This document shows, in pieces, positions 34,736-43,350 of a stretch of 64,000 nucleotides of DNA (positions within the stretch are counted from its first letter, which is position 1; each line of letters starts with the position of its first letter). Both the position numbers and the translations under genes were made by a program. The DNA is from BOKV01 sp041739225 (lineage in GTDB: Bacteria > Pseudomonadota > Alphaproteobacteria > Rhizobiales > Rhizobiaceae), in NCBI GenBank assembly GCA_041739225.1, contig JBGSOG010000032.1, positions 34,548 to 98,547 of the forward strand. The letters are read 5' to 3'. Under the pieces are notes generated by a model. That model did not search any database. It worked only from the letters and a program-made list of their open reading frames with translations, and was not told the origin of the DNA.

Positions 34736-35811
34736 CGCATCCGCTCCGTTTTGAGATAGCTTTTCTGTCGCTTGAACATGTCCTTGCGCGCCAGCGGGAA
34801 AAGCTGGAACCAGGCCCGCATCTTGAGCCATCTGCCATTGATGCCCAATGGCTCGATAATGATGATGGCAATCAGCAGGGCCGCAAAAATCCCGCTATCA
34901 AGCCCGGGAATTGCGTTGGTGGTAAAGGATTGCAGCAATCCGGAAATGATCTGGGGCAAATAAACAATGACCGCAGCGCCAAAGAACGCACCGTGGATGG
35001 AACCCATGCCGCCGACGACGATCATCAGCAGCATCTGGATCGACACCAGAATGAGGAACGCCTCATAGTTGAACGAGCCGATGTAGTGGGCCATCAGCGC
35101 TCCGGCGAGGCCGGTCACCGTGCAGGACAAAAAGAACGCCAGCGTCTTGGTTCGGGCAATGTTGATACCCATCGCCTTGGCCGAAACTTCCGAATCCCGG
35201 ATGGCCACGAACGATCGCCCGGTCGAGGAGCGCAACAAATTGGCGTAGGCAAGTGTTACGATGACTGCCACGGCAAGACACAGCCAATAAAAAGCGTCGG
35301 CGTTACCGTATCGGTCAATTTCCAGGCCAAACAGATTGATCGCATTGACGCTGGTTCCGCTGACGCCGCCGGTAACCGGCTCCAGCAAGACGATGATGTC
35401 TTCTGCCACTATGCCCATCGCCAGTGTGGCGATGGCGAGGTAAATGCCACTCATGCGCAATGCCGGTATTGCAATCAACGCACCGACTGTTCCGGCAAAA
35501 AGCCCGGCCAGAGGCATGGACACCACAAACGGCACACCCTTGTTGTTGAGCCAGGCCTCCATGTAGGCCCCGCAGGCGAGGAACGCCGCATGGCCAAGAC
35601 TGGCCTGTCCGGTGTGACCGGCAAGCACCATCAGCCCCATCCCGGCGATGGCCCAGATCAGCATGCTGATCAAGCCGCCAAGACGAAAATCATCAATCAC
35701 GAAAGGCGCAGCAATCGCTGCGGCCAGCAACAACGCGTACCAAAATGCCTGCCGCCGGTCTTCAAACAGGTTGATATCGTCGTCATAGCTGGTTTTTTGA
35801 TGAATCCGCAT
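34732..35811 (-). CDS. livM: ABC transporter permease LivM-type
   Basis: 359 residues with eight to ten membrane helices. The region LVLAGHTGQASLGHAAFLACGAYMEAWL near residue 65 is the LivM loop, and GINIARTKTLAFFLSCTVTGLAGALMAH follows near 215. It forms the translocation pore with LivH. A 40-residue charged N-terminal extension (MRIHQKTSYDDDINLFEDRRQ) is found in this subgroup. It begins 6 bases after livH. Confidence 0.93.
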   Translation of the reverse strand: MRIHQKTSYDDDINLFEDRRQAFWYALLLAAAIAAPFVIDDFRLGGLISMLIWAIAGMGLMVLAGHTGQASLGHAAFLACGAYMEAWLNNKGVPFVVSMPLAGLFAGTVGALIAIPALRMSGIYLAIATLAMGIVAEDIIVLLEPVTGGVSGTSVNAINLFGLEIDRYGNADAFYWLCLAVAVIVTLAYANLLRSSTGRSFVAIRDSEVSAKAMGINIARTKTLAFFLSCTVTGLAGALMAHYIGSFNYEAFLILVSIQMLLMIVVGGMGSIHGAFFGAAVIVYLPQIISGLLQSFTTNAIPGLDSGIFAALLIAIIIIEPLGINGRWLKMRAWFQLFPLARKDMFKRQKSYLKTERMR

Positions 35812-35817
35812 CCGCCG

Positions 35818-36693
35818 TCAGACCTTCTTCGACTGGATTTGCGCAAACAGGCCATTGGGCCGCAACACGAGTACCAGCAACATCACCGCGTAGGGGGCAA
35901 TCTGGCTGTAACCCGCTGCAATGTAACGCCCGGCAAACGGCTCGATGATGCCGACAATCAGCCCGCCGGCCAAGGCACCCGGCAAGCTGCCAAACCCGCC
36001 AATGACAGCGGCAGCAAACGCCTTGATGCCCAGCAAGCCAAGGTTTGGATCAATCGAACCGCGAGCAGCAAACAGGACTCCGGCAATGGTGGCGATCCCG
36101 CCGGAAAGCGCCCAGACCAGCCCGTGTATCCGTTTGACTGGAACGCCCATGTAATAGGCCGCCAACTGGTTTTGTGACGAAGCCTGCATCGCCATGCCCA
36201 GTTTCGTGCGGGCAAAAAACAAATACAAAGTCAGTGTGAGAACGACGGTTGCGCCAATGACAAAGACTTCGTCCACCCCGATCACCAGCCCGGCAAAATT
36301 GAGGTTTGCCCCGGCAAAAGGCGTTTCCAGCGCCAGTGGCTCATATCCCCAGATAAACCCGGCAATGAAGCGCAGGACAAAGCCGATGGCTATTGTAAGA
36401 ATGACCACGGCGAATTGCGGCTGACCAAACAGGCGGCGGATCAGCAGCGCTTCCATCAGGTAGCCAACAACAACCATGACCAGAACGGCAAGCCCTGCGC
36501 CAACCCAGAAATTCATTCCCCAATAGGCGGAGTTCACAAATTGCAGCGTGAAGAACGCTCCAAGCATCATCAAATCGCCTTGGGCGAAATTCACTGATTC
36601 CGTGGCTTTGTAGATCAGGACAAAGCCGAGGGCGACGAGGCCATAGATACAGCCGCCAGCGATACCCCCGAGCAGAAGCTGGGCGATCTCCAA
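35818..36693 (-). CDS. livH: ABC transporter permease LivH-type
   Basis: 291 residues, about eight membrane helices, starting (TTG)EIAQLLLGGIAGGCIYGLVALGFVLIYKATESVNFAQGDLMMLGAF, the LivH N-terminus. The start is a TTG at 36693 with GGGAGG (36700-36705) six bases upstream; the open frame to 36768 has no membrane or family similarity in its first 25 residues. It is the first liv gene, 113 bases after the P450. Confidence 0.92.
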   Translation of the reverse strand: MEIAQLLLGGIAGGCIYGLVALGFVLIYKATESVNFAQGDLMMLGAFFTLQFVNSAYWGMNFWVGAGLAVLVMVVVGYLMEALLIRRLFGQPQFAVVILTIAIGFVLRFIAGFIWGYEPLALETPFAGANLNFAGLVIGVDEVFVIGATVVLTLTLYLFFARTKLGMAMQASSQNQLAAYYMGVPVKRIHGLVWALSGGIATIAGVLFAARGSIDPNLGLLGIKAFAAAVIGGFGSLPGALAGGLIVGIIEPFAGRYIAAGYSQIAPYAVMLLVLVLRPNGLFAQIQSKKV

Positions 36694-36806
36694 ATTATTC
36701 CTCCCGCGCCTTGTTGTTGTTTCCTCCGACGCTGCAACAAGAAAGCAACATCTTGCCAACGGGTGCAAGTGCTTTTTACGTCAAGGGAAGAGCCGTTGCC
36801 GGTTTC

Positions 36807-38051
36807 TCACCACGCAACGCGCAGCGCGGCCAAACCGTGAAAATGGTAGCGGTCGGCATAGTGCGGATTTTCAGCCAGATACAGCCCCGGCAACCGTGAA
36901 AAAAGCACATCAAGTGCTTCGGCTATTTCAATGCGTGCCAGCGGTGCGCCTACGCAAAAGTGAATACCGGCGCCAAAGCCGACATGGCCTGTGCCGCCAC
37001 GCTGAAAGTCCAGCCGGTCCGGCCGGGCATATTTTTCCGGGTCGCGGTTGGCCGAGCCGAGCAGCAATTGCACCACCTGACCTTTGGCAAGGCTGATACC
37101 GGCAAATTCCATCGGTTCCAGCACAAACCGGGTAAACACATGCAGCGGAGCATCAAAGCGCAGCAATTCATCTGCGCCATCAAGTCCGGCCTGCGGATCG
37201 CCGAACAACCCAGGTGGCATGCCGCCGTTTTCAAGGATTGCTTTCACCCCGTTGCCGATGCCGTGCACGGTCGCCTCATGTCCGGCATTGAGCAGCAGGA
37301 TGCAAGTTGCGGTCAACTCGTCTGCAGAAAGCCTCTCGCCCTCTTCTTCGGTTTCGATCAGACGGGTGATGAGATCGTCACGCGGATCGCCGCGCCGGGC
37401 ATTGGCATAGGACCGCATGAAATCGGAAAATTCGAGGGTAGCCTTCACAGCATCATTTTCAATCGTGCGCGTCCGGTTGAACTGGTACATGGCGACCATC
37501 TTGTGCGACCAATCCAGCAATTGACCGGCCATGGATGGCGGAACACCCAGCAGTTCAGCAATCACGATCACCGGGATTTTCTCGGCAAATGCCGTCAGCA
37601 AATCCACATCTTTGTCTGTTTCAAACCCGTCGATCAACTCATTGGCCAACGCACGAATGCGAGGACGAAGCCGTTCGATATGGCGCGACAGAAAAGCCCG
37701 GTTGATCAAACCGCGCAACCTTGTGTGCACCGGCGGTTCGCGCTCCAGCAGCGAATTTGCTTCAAAGGCGTAAAACGTTTCAAGATGCTCGGGAATTGGT
37801 GAAAGCCCGGCCGCCTCGCGGGACATGACATGGGTTATTTCACGGCCAAACCGCCGATCGCGCAGGGCCGCGTTGACCTCCCGGTAATTGGCAAAGGCAG
37901 TCAGGCCATATTCTTCCCAATGGAACGCCGGACCCAAGGCGCGCATCGCCGAATAATGCGGATAGGGGGTTTCGAAGAATCCCGGGTCGTCCGGCCTGGC
38001 TGAAAAGCGGGGAAGTTTCATCTCGCCGGCCCTGCCGGTATCAATGGCCAC
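36807..38051 (-). CDS. Cytochrome P450
   Basis: 414 residues. The heme-binding motif is FGAGIHFCVGAPLAR with the thiolate ligand Cys366. The I-helix LLNAGHEATVHGIGNG near residue 240 has the oxygen-activating Thr. The E-x-x-R pair is ELLR near 287. It is a soluble, class I bacterial P450, which needs a ferredoxin and a reductase; none is encoded beside it. The frame starts at a GTG (38051), overlapping soxG by 11 bases; an ATG at 38021 (MKLPRFSARPDDPGF) is the other option. Its position between sarcosine oxidase and the liv/acyl-CoA set leaves the substrate open: fatty or terpenoid acid hydroxylation is the first guess. Confidence 0.92.
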   Translation of the reverse strand: MAIDTGRAGEMKLPRFSARPDDPGFFETPYPHYSAMRALGPAFHWEEYGLTAFANYREVNAALRDRRFGREITHVMSREAAGLSPIPEHLETFYAFEANSLLEREPPVHTRLRGLINRAFLSRHIERLRPRIRALANELIDGFETDKDVDLLTAFAEKIPVIVIAELLGVPPSMAGQLLDWSHKMVAMYQFNRTRTIENDAVKATLEFSDFMRSYANARRGDPRDDLITRLIETEEEGERLSADELTATCILLLNAGHEATVHGIGNGVKAILENGGMPPGLFGDPQAGLDGADELLRFDAPLHVFTRFVLEPMEFAGISLAKGQVVQLLLGSANRDPEKYARPDRLDFQRGGTGHVGFGAGIHFCVGAPLARIEIAEALDVLFSRLPGLYLAENPHYADRYHFHGLAALRVAW

Positions 38052-38625
38052 CGCTCAATGCCAGTCCGCACACGCTGGTTGCTGCGTGCGACAAATGCCC
38101 GACAAACGAGCGCGCAGAAGAGCGCTGAAAGTGAACCGTGTAACAACCGTCAACTGCGCTCTCGCATACGATCAAAGCCAACATTCCTTCAAAGGGAGCC
38201 CTTGCGGCATGACCATCGGTGAAACCTGCAGGATGAAAATCCAGACTGCACAGCCGCGAAAACACTTCCCGTGATGCAGAACCCTTGACCCGAACGCCGA
38301 TCCAGCCGTCCGTTTGGTCGGTTGTTTGGGCTGCATTTCCAACCGATTGCGGAAGGCGCTTGTCACTGCCAAAAATGAAAAACTGGCGATGCCCGGCGCT
38401 GACAATCCTGAAAGCCTTGCCTTCACTGAAACGGTTGGCAGCGGGAACCGCACAGCCAAAATCAGCTTCAACGGCACTTTCGAACGCAGCCTGCCCGTCG
38501 CTGGGCAGGCCAACCCACCAGACATGCTGACCGACGATCTCCGCCGCTGAAAACCCGCTCCAGCTTGCCGAAAACGGCACATCATCGTTAAGGCCGGTTT
38601 TTTGTTTGAGGACAAATTCAGGCAC
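38041..38625 (-). CDS. soxG: Sarcosine oxidase gamma subunit
   Basis: 194 residues (VPEFVLKQKTGLNDDVPFSASWSGFSAAEIVGQH). The best start is a GTG at 38625, overlapping the soxA stop by eight bases with GGGGAG upstream. The gamma subunit is a small partner of heterotetrameric sarcosine oxidase that packs against the alpha subunit; it has no catalytic residues of its own. It is identified mainly by position and by the size typical of the family (about 190-200), with weak sequence conservation. Confidence 0.85.
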   Translation of the reverse strand: MPEFVLKQKTGLNDDVPFSASWSGFSAAEIVGQHVWWVGLPSDGQAAFESAVEADFGCAVPAANRFSEGKAFRIVSAGHRQFFIFGSDKRLPQSVGNAAQTTDQTDGWIGVRVKGSASREVFSRLCSLDFHPAGFTDGHAARAPFEGMLALIVCESAVDGCYTVHFQRSSARSFVGHLSHAATSVCGLALSGGH

Positions 38626-41596
38626 GCAATTTCTCCCCGGCATGATCGTGGAAATGCGGCGAAACGATTTCAACCTCGACATCGGTTCCGCGCACCTGGT
38701 CTACAGCCCGCACCCGCTCGCCATGTCGATCGGGTCCGCGCTTGATGAAGCCGAGGCCGATGGAATGGCCAAGCGTGGGCGACCAGCAAACGGAGGTCAT
38801 CCACCCCTCGTCATTGGCGGTGTTCGCTTGCCTGCCAATCCCGATGAAATGCGCCCCGGCACTTAGCTGTATCGCCGGATCAACAGGTTTGAACCCGGCA
38901 AGCACGCTGCGTCCGGGATCGGTCAGTGCCGGGCGCAGTGACATTACTTTGCCGATGCAGTCCTTCTTGGCCGATACCATTTTGCCAAGCCCTATATCGC
39001 CAGCCGTTGTCTGGCCGTTGAGCTCGTTGCCGGTGAGATGACCCTTCTCGATTCGCAAGACATTGAGCGCCTCAAGCCCGTAAGGGGCAATGCCCCATTG
39101 CTTGCCGGCACCCATGATTGCGCGGATGAGCGAGTCTCCGTAACTGGCTGGTACCGCCAGTTCGTATGCGAGTTCGCCTGAAAACGATATCCGGAACAAC
39201 CGCGCTTCGACACCGCCGCAAACCGCAAGCTCGCCGCAAGCCATGTAGGGGAAAGCAGTGTTTGAAATGGACGCCGGCTCGTCCACCAGCTTCTCCAGCA
39301 CTGCCCTCGCATGTGGTCCGGCAATCGAGAACTGCGCCCATTTGTCGGTGACCGAAACCATGTGCACATCAAGCTGCGGAAAATGTACCTGGTGGCAATA
39401 ATCGGCATGTTGCATCACCAGTCCGGCATTGGCAGTCGTGGTGGTGATGACAAAATGGTTTTCACCAAGGCGCGCGACAGTGCCGTCATCCATGGCAAAC
39501 CCGTCTTCGCGCAACATGATGCCATACCGCACCCGGCCAATAGCCAGTGTGGACATGGTGTTGGTGTAAAGATGGTCGAGAAATACGGCGGCATCCCGGC
39601 CCTTGATGTCGATCTTGCCGAGCGTCGACACGTCTGCCACACCCACCGCATTGCGCACGGTGTTGACCTCGCGGTCACAGCTTTGGCGCCAGGTTTTCTC
39701 GCCCTTGGCCGTGTACCATTCCGCCCGCAGCCACAACCCTGCAACGACAAACGAGGCGCCATTTTGCTTTGCCCAGTCATGCGAAGGCGTTAGCCGGTAA
39801 GGCTGATATTCCTTGCCCACGGCCCGCCCGGCAAATGCCGAAACGGCAACCGGCGTGTAGGGTGGCCTGAAGATTGTGGTGCCTGTTTGCGGAATGCTCT
39901 TGCCGGTAAGCTCGGCCATGATCGCCAGCGCGTTGACATTGGAAGTCTTGCCCTGATCCGTTGCCATGCCGAGCGTTGTGTAACGCTTCATGTGTTCGAC
40001 CGAGCGGAAGCCTTCCTTTTCCGATTGAACGACATCCTTGACCGTCACATCGTTTTGGAAATCAAGCCATGCCCGCCCTTTGGATTCAGCCACATGCCAA
40101 AGCGGAGAAATGGCAACCGGAGCATCTTCGGCGTCCGGGACACTGACCCGGGCCTGACCAAACCCAAGATCGACCAGCACCCTTCGCGCGGCCTCGGTAC
40201 CCTGGACGAGAGCGCCATGGGTTGAAAGCGCGCCATTTGCAGCCCCTGCCACCAGCATGCCTTCGGGCAGATCGGCACCCGGCACGAAAGCGGAAATCTT
40301 GTCGTTCCACACCGGCTGGCTCCTGCGATGACAGGTGAGGTGCACCACCGGATTCCAGCCACCGGAAACCGCAAGGCAATCCGCCTCCAGCGTGACAGGC
40401 CGTCCGTTCGAGTTGAGGAAAGTAACTGCCTGAAGGCCTTTGCGGCCGTCGGTGGAAATCACCCTGGCTTTCGAAAATACTGGGATGTCCCCGGCCCCTG
40501 CCCGTACCGAAGCTATTTCTTCGGCTGAACGGCTGTCAATTACCGCCTCGACGACCTGTCCCGCCGACTGAAGGTCTTTGACCGTCCGCCATCCATCATC
40601 ATTGCAGGTAAAGACGATGGTCGACTTGCCGGGGGAAACTGCGTGTCGGTTGACGTAACTGCGCACTGCCGAAGCAAGCATGATGCCCGGACGGTCATTG
40701 TCGCCAAATCCGATGGGTCGTTCGATGGCGCCAGACGCAAGAATGCAGCGCTTGGCAACAATTTTCCACAATCGCTGCCGGGGCAGATGGGATGGTGCGT
40801 TGCCAAGATGGTCGGTTACTTTTTCGATCGCTGCAAAACTGCTGCCGTCATATGACGCGAAGACAGTGGTTCGTGTGAGCACCCGCACATTTCCAAGGCT
40901 GGCGAGTTCAGCGCTCACCCGTGCAGCCCAGTCCGAACCAGCCTCACGCGCCACGAAATGGGTTTCGCTGTTGAGACGACCGCCGGGAACAAAATCCTCG
41001 TCTGCAACAAGAACGCGGGCCCCAGCCCGTGCCGCAGTAATTGCAGCCTGCAGTCCCGCAGGACCTGTGCCGACAACCAGCAGGTCGCAATGCGCCCACG
41101 CTTTTTCATAGCTGTCCGGATCGGTCTTGCCCGACAACCGGCCCAGACCTGCTGCCCGGCGGATCATCGGCTCGTACAGGCTTTCCCAGAACTTTGCCGG
41201 CCACATGAAGGTCTTGTAGTAAAATCCAGCTGCCAGGAACGGCGACACCAGATCGTTGACAGCGAGAAAATCGAACGCCAGCGACGGGAACCGGTTTTGG
41301 CTGGTGGCGGTCAGGCCGTCAAACAGTTCTGCCACGGTAGCGCGCGTGTTTGGATCGCGCCGTGCGCCTTTCCCCAATTCAACCAAGGCATTGGGCTCTT
41401 CGGGGCCAGCACTCAAAATCCCCCGCGGACGATGGTATTTGAACGAGCGGCCTACCAGCCTGACGCCATTGGCGAGCAATGCTGAAGCCAGCGTGTCGCC
41501 GCGGTGGCCTTTCAGCCGCTGGCCGTCAAATGAAAAACCGATTTCAGTTGAGCGGTCAATCAAGCCACCACTGGCAATGCGAAACGTCTGGCTCAT
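38618..41596 (-). CDS. soxA: Sarcosine oxidase alpha subunit
   Basis: 992 residues. The N-terminal region LIDRSTEIGFSFDGQRLKGHRGDTLASALLANGVRLVGRSFKYHRPRG is the 2Fe-2S-like/SoxA start. A dinucleotide motif VVGTGPAGLQAAITAARAGARVLVADED lies near 175. The C-terminal aminomethyltransferase (GCV_T-like) folate domain covers about residues 600-985. In the complex it binds NAD+ and tetrahydrofolate and passes the methyl carbon of sarcosine to folate. It overlaps the soxD stop by four bases. Confidence 0.96.
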   Translation of the reverse strand: MSQTFRIASGGLIDRSTEIGFSFDGQRLKGHRGDTLASALLANGVRLVGRSFKYHRPRGILSAGPEEPNALVELGKGARRDPNTRATVAELFDGLTATSQNRFPSLAFDFLAVNDLVSPFLAAGFYYKTFMWPAKFWESLYEPMIRRAAGLGRLSGKTDPDSYEKAWAHCDLLVVGTGPAGLQAAITAARAGARVLVADEDFVPGGRLNSETHFVAREAGSDWAARVSAELASLGNVRVLTRTTVFASYDGSSFAAIEKVTDHLGNAPSHLPRQRLWKIVAKRCILASGAIERPIGFGDNDRPGIMLASAVRSYVNRHAVSPGKSTIVFTCNDDGWRTVKDLQSAGQVVEAVIDSRSAEEIASVRAGAGDIPVFSKARVISTDGRKGLQAVTFLNSNGRPVTLEADCLAVSGGWNPVVHLTCHRRSQPVWNDKISAFVPGADLPEGMLVAGAANGALSTHGALVQGTEAARRVLVDLGFGQARVSVPDAEDAPVAISPLWHVAESKGRAWLDFQNDVTVKDVVQSEKEGFRSVEHMKRYTTLGMATDQGKTSNVNALAIMAELTGKSIPQTGTTIFRPPYTPVAVSAFAGRAVGKEYQPYRLTPSHDWAKQNGASFVVAGLWLRAEWYTAKGEKTWRQSCDREVNTVRNAVGVADVSTLGKIDIKGRDAAVFLDHLYTNTMSTLAIGRVRYGIMLREDGFAMDDGTVARLGENHFVITTTTANAGLVMQHADYCHQVHFPQLDVHMVSVTDKWAQFSIAGPHARAVLEKLVDEPASISNTAFPYMACGELAVCGGVEARLFRISFSGELAYELAVPASYGDSLIRAIMGAGKQWGIAPYGLEALNVLRIEKGHLTGNELNGQTTAGDIGLGKMVSAKKDCIGKVMSLRPALTDPGRSVLAGFKPVDPAIQLSAGAHFIGIGRQANTANDEGWMTSVCWSPTLGHSIGLGFIKRGPDRHGERVRAVDQVRGTDVEVEIVSPHFHDHAGEKLRA

Positions 41597-41886
41597 GCCG
41601 CCGTTTCCTTTTCGCTTTTGTCACGGCGAAACTCGCTTGCCCGCATCGCGCCGCGCACGGCATGCGTCAGCGTGTTGCGTTCCACCACAATCCACGAGCG
41701 GCAGCCGCCCTCATGGTACCAGTGTTCATGGTGCCAGCCGGCAGGATTGGCCCGCAAATGCACAAATTCAAAAAACAACCTTGCAGCATCAGCCGAAGCC
41801 GGGTCCGGCCGGCGCACCGTGGCATCGCCGCGATAGACAAATTCGCTGTGGTCACGTTCGCCGCAATTGGGGCAGGGCAATCGCAT
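41593..41886 (-). CDS. soxD: Sarcosine oxidase delta subunit
   Basis: 97 residues. MRLPCPNCGERDHSEFVYRGDAT at the start has a CPxC zinc pair. The WHHEHWYHEGGCRSWIVVERNT stretch near 60-80 gives the other ligands and is diagnostic of SoxD. It is a small zinc subunit of tetrameric sarcosine oxidase. It begins 15 bases after soxB. Confidence 0.95.
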   Translation of the reverse strand: MRLPCPNCGERDHSEFVYRGDATVRRPDPASADAARLFFEFVHLRANPAGWHHEHWYHEGGCRSWIVVERNTLTHAVRGAMRASEFRRDKSEKETAA

Positions 41887-41901
41887 GGGTCTTTCACTTC
41901 C

Positions 41902-43152
41902 TCAGTGCAGGTTCGGCTGGGTGCCGACGCCGTTTTCGTCGATAACGTGGCCCGTTTCGAAACGGTCAAGACGCAGTGCAGTGGCAACCTGATGGGGCTG
42001 GTCTTTCGCAATCAGATGCGCAAAACAGAACCCGGAGGCCGGTGTTGCCTTGAACCCGCCATAACACCAGCCGCAATTGAGATAGAGCCCTTCGATATGC
42101 GTCTTGTCGATGATCGGAGAGCCATCCATCGACATGTCCATCACGCCGCCCCAAGAGCGCAAGACACGCGCCCGGCCAATGGCAGGCATCACCGCCATGC
42201 CTGCCTCGCAGACGTGCTCGACCATCGGCAGATTGCCGCGCTGCGCATAGGAATTGTACCCGTCCAGGCTGCCACCAAATACCAGCCCGCCCTTGTCGGA
42301 CTGGCTGATGTAGAAATGACCGAAGGCAAAGGTAATGACGCCCGGGATGATCGGCTTCAGCCCTTCGGTGACGAATGCCTGCAACACATGGCTTTCAATC
42401 GGCAACCGCATTCCCGCCTTGTCCATCACCCTCGTGGTGTTGCCTGCTGCGGCAACGCCGACTTTTTTCGCCAAAATCGGTCCTTTGGTGGTCTCAACAC
42501 CCAAAACCCGGCCATTCTCAATCCTGAAGCCGGTAACCTCGCAGTTCTGGATGATGTCCACGCCGCGGCTGTCTGCACCGCGTGCATAACCCCAGGCAAC
42601 GGCATCGTGCCGTGCAGTCCCTCCGCGCCGCTGCAACAAGCCGCCCCTGATCGGGAACCGACCATTGTCGAAGTCGAGGAAGGGGCACATCTTGCGAACG
42701 CCTGCCTCATCCAGGAGTTCCGAGGCCACACCTTCCAGCTGCATGGCGTTGCCGCGCCTGGCATAAGCGTCGCGCAAGCTGTCATTGTGGAAGAGGTTGA
42801 GGACACCGCGCTGCGACATCATCGCATTGTAATTGAAGTCCTGCTCCAGCCCTTCCCACAGCTTCATCGACAGTTCGTAGAACGGCTCGTTGCCGGGCAA
42901 ACAGTAATTGGAGCGGACGATTGTGGTGTTTCTGCCAACATTGCCCGAGCCGATGTAACCCTTTTCGAGCACCGCCACATTGCGCAGGCCGAATTCGCGC
43001 GCAAGGTAATAGGCCGTTGCAAGGCCGTGGCCGCCACCACCTATGATGATGATGTCATACTCTGCCTTTGGCTGCGGCTCACGCCAAACCGGCTTCCAGC
43101 CCTTGTTGCCGGTCAAGCCTTCCTTGAGAATTCTCAAAGCCGAGTAGCGCAT
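41902..43152 (-). CDS. soxB: Sarcosine oxidase beta subunit
   Basis: 416 residues beginning MRYSALRILKEGLTGNKGWKPVWREPQPKAEYDIIIIGGGGHGLATAYYLAREFG, the SoxB start with its FAD Rossmann loop. It is a DAO-family flavoprotein that carries covalent FMN and FAD in the complex and oxidises sarcosine to glycine. First gene of soxBDAG, completing the final step of glycine betaine catabolism. A 17-base palindrome lies 23 bases upstream of the start. Confidence 0.96.
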   Translation of the reverse strand: MRYSALRILKEGLTGNKGWKPVWREPQPKAEYDIIIIGGGGHGLATAYYLAREFGLRNVAVLEKGYIGSGNVGRNTTIVRSNYCLPGNEPFYELSMKLWEGLEQDFNYNAMMSQRGVLNLFHNDSLRDAYARRGNAMQLEGVASELLDEAGVRKMCPFLDFDNGRFPIRGGLLQRRGGTARHDAVAWGYARGADSRGVDIIQNCEVTGFRIENGRVLGVETTKGPILAKKVGVAAAGNTTRVMDKAGMRLPIESHVLQAFVTEGLKPIIPGVITFAFGHFYISQSDKGGLVFGGSLDGYNSYAQRGNLPMVEHVCEAGMAVMPAIGRARVLRSWGGVMDMSMDGSPIIDKTHIEGLYLNCGWCYGGFKATPASGFCFAHLIAKDQPHQVATALRLDRFETGHVIDENGVGTQPNLH

Positions 43153-43174
43153 GGGGAACCTGCTGGATCATGGT

Positions 43175-43191
43175 CGGCACTCAAAGTGCCG
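43175..43191. promoter_or_regulatory. Palindrome upstream of soxB, possible operator
   Basis: CGGCACT-CAA-AGTGCCG, 7-base perfect arms around a 3-base centre, in the 198-base divergent region between soxB and the MFS-spermidine synthase-like gene. No regulator gene is adjacent. It could be an operator for soxBDAG or a small leader hairpin. Confidence 0.3.
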
Positions 43192-43350
43192 CTTCATTAG
43201 CAACATAGGAGCCGGCGACGTCAATCCGTTCACCGGAAACGGCATTCAAACAAAAATTCTGCGACAGGCAGACCGAACGCAGCAATGTCAGAATGTCTTA
43301 AATCCTCAATGATAGGAAAAGGTAGGGATCAGCAGGGGCAAGGACGGGAT

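Noticed and set aside
34736..34831. N-terminal extension of livG into livM
   Set aside because: The GTG at 34735 overlapping the livM stop gives the standard LivG start; the extra residues have no family similarity.
41479..43200. Long plus-strand frame of 573 codons opposite soxD and soxB
   Set aside because: It is the antisense shadow of genes with clear family motifs; the translation has no recognisable domain.
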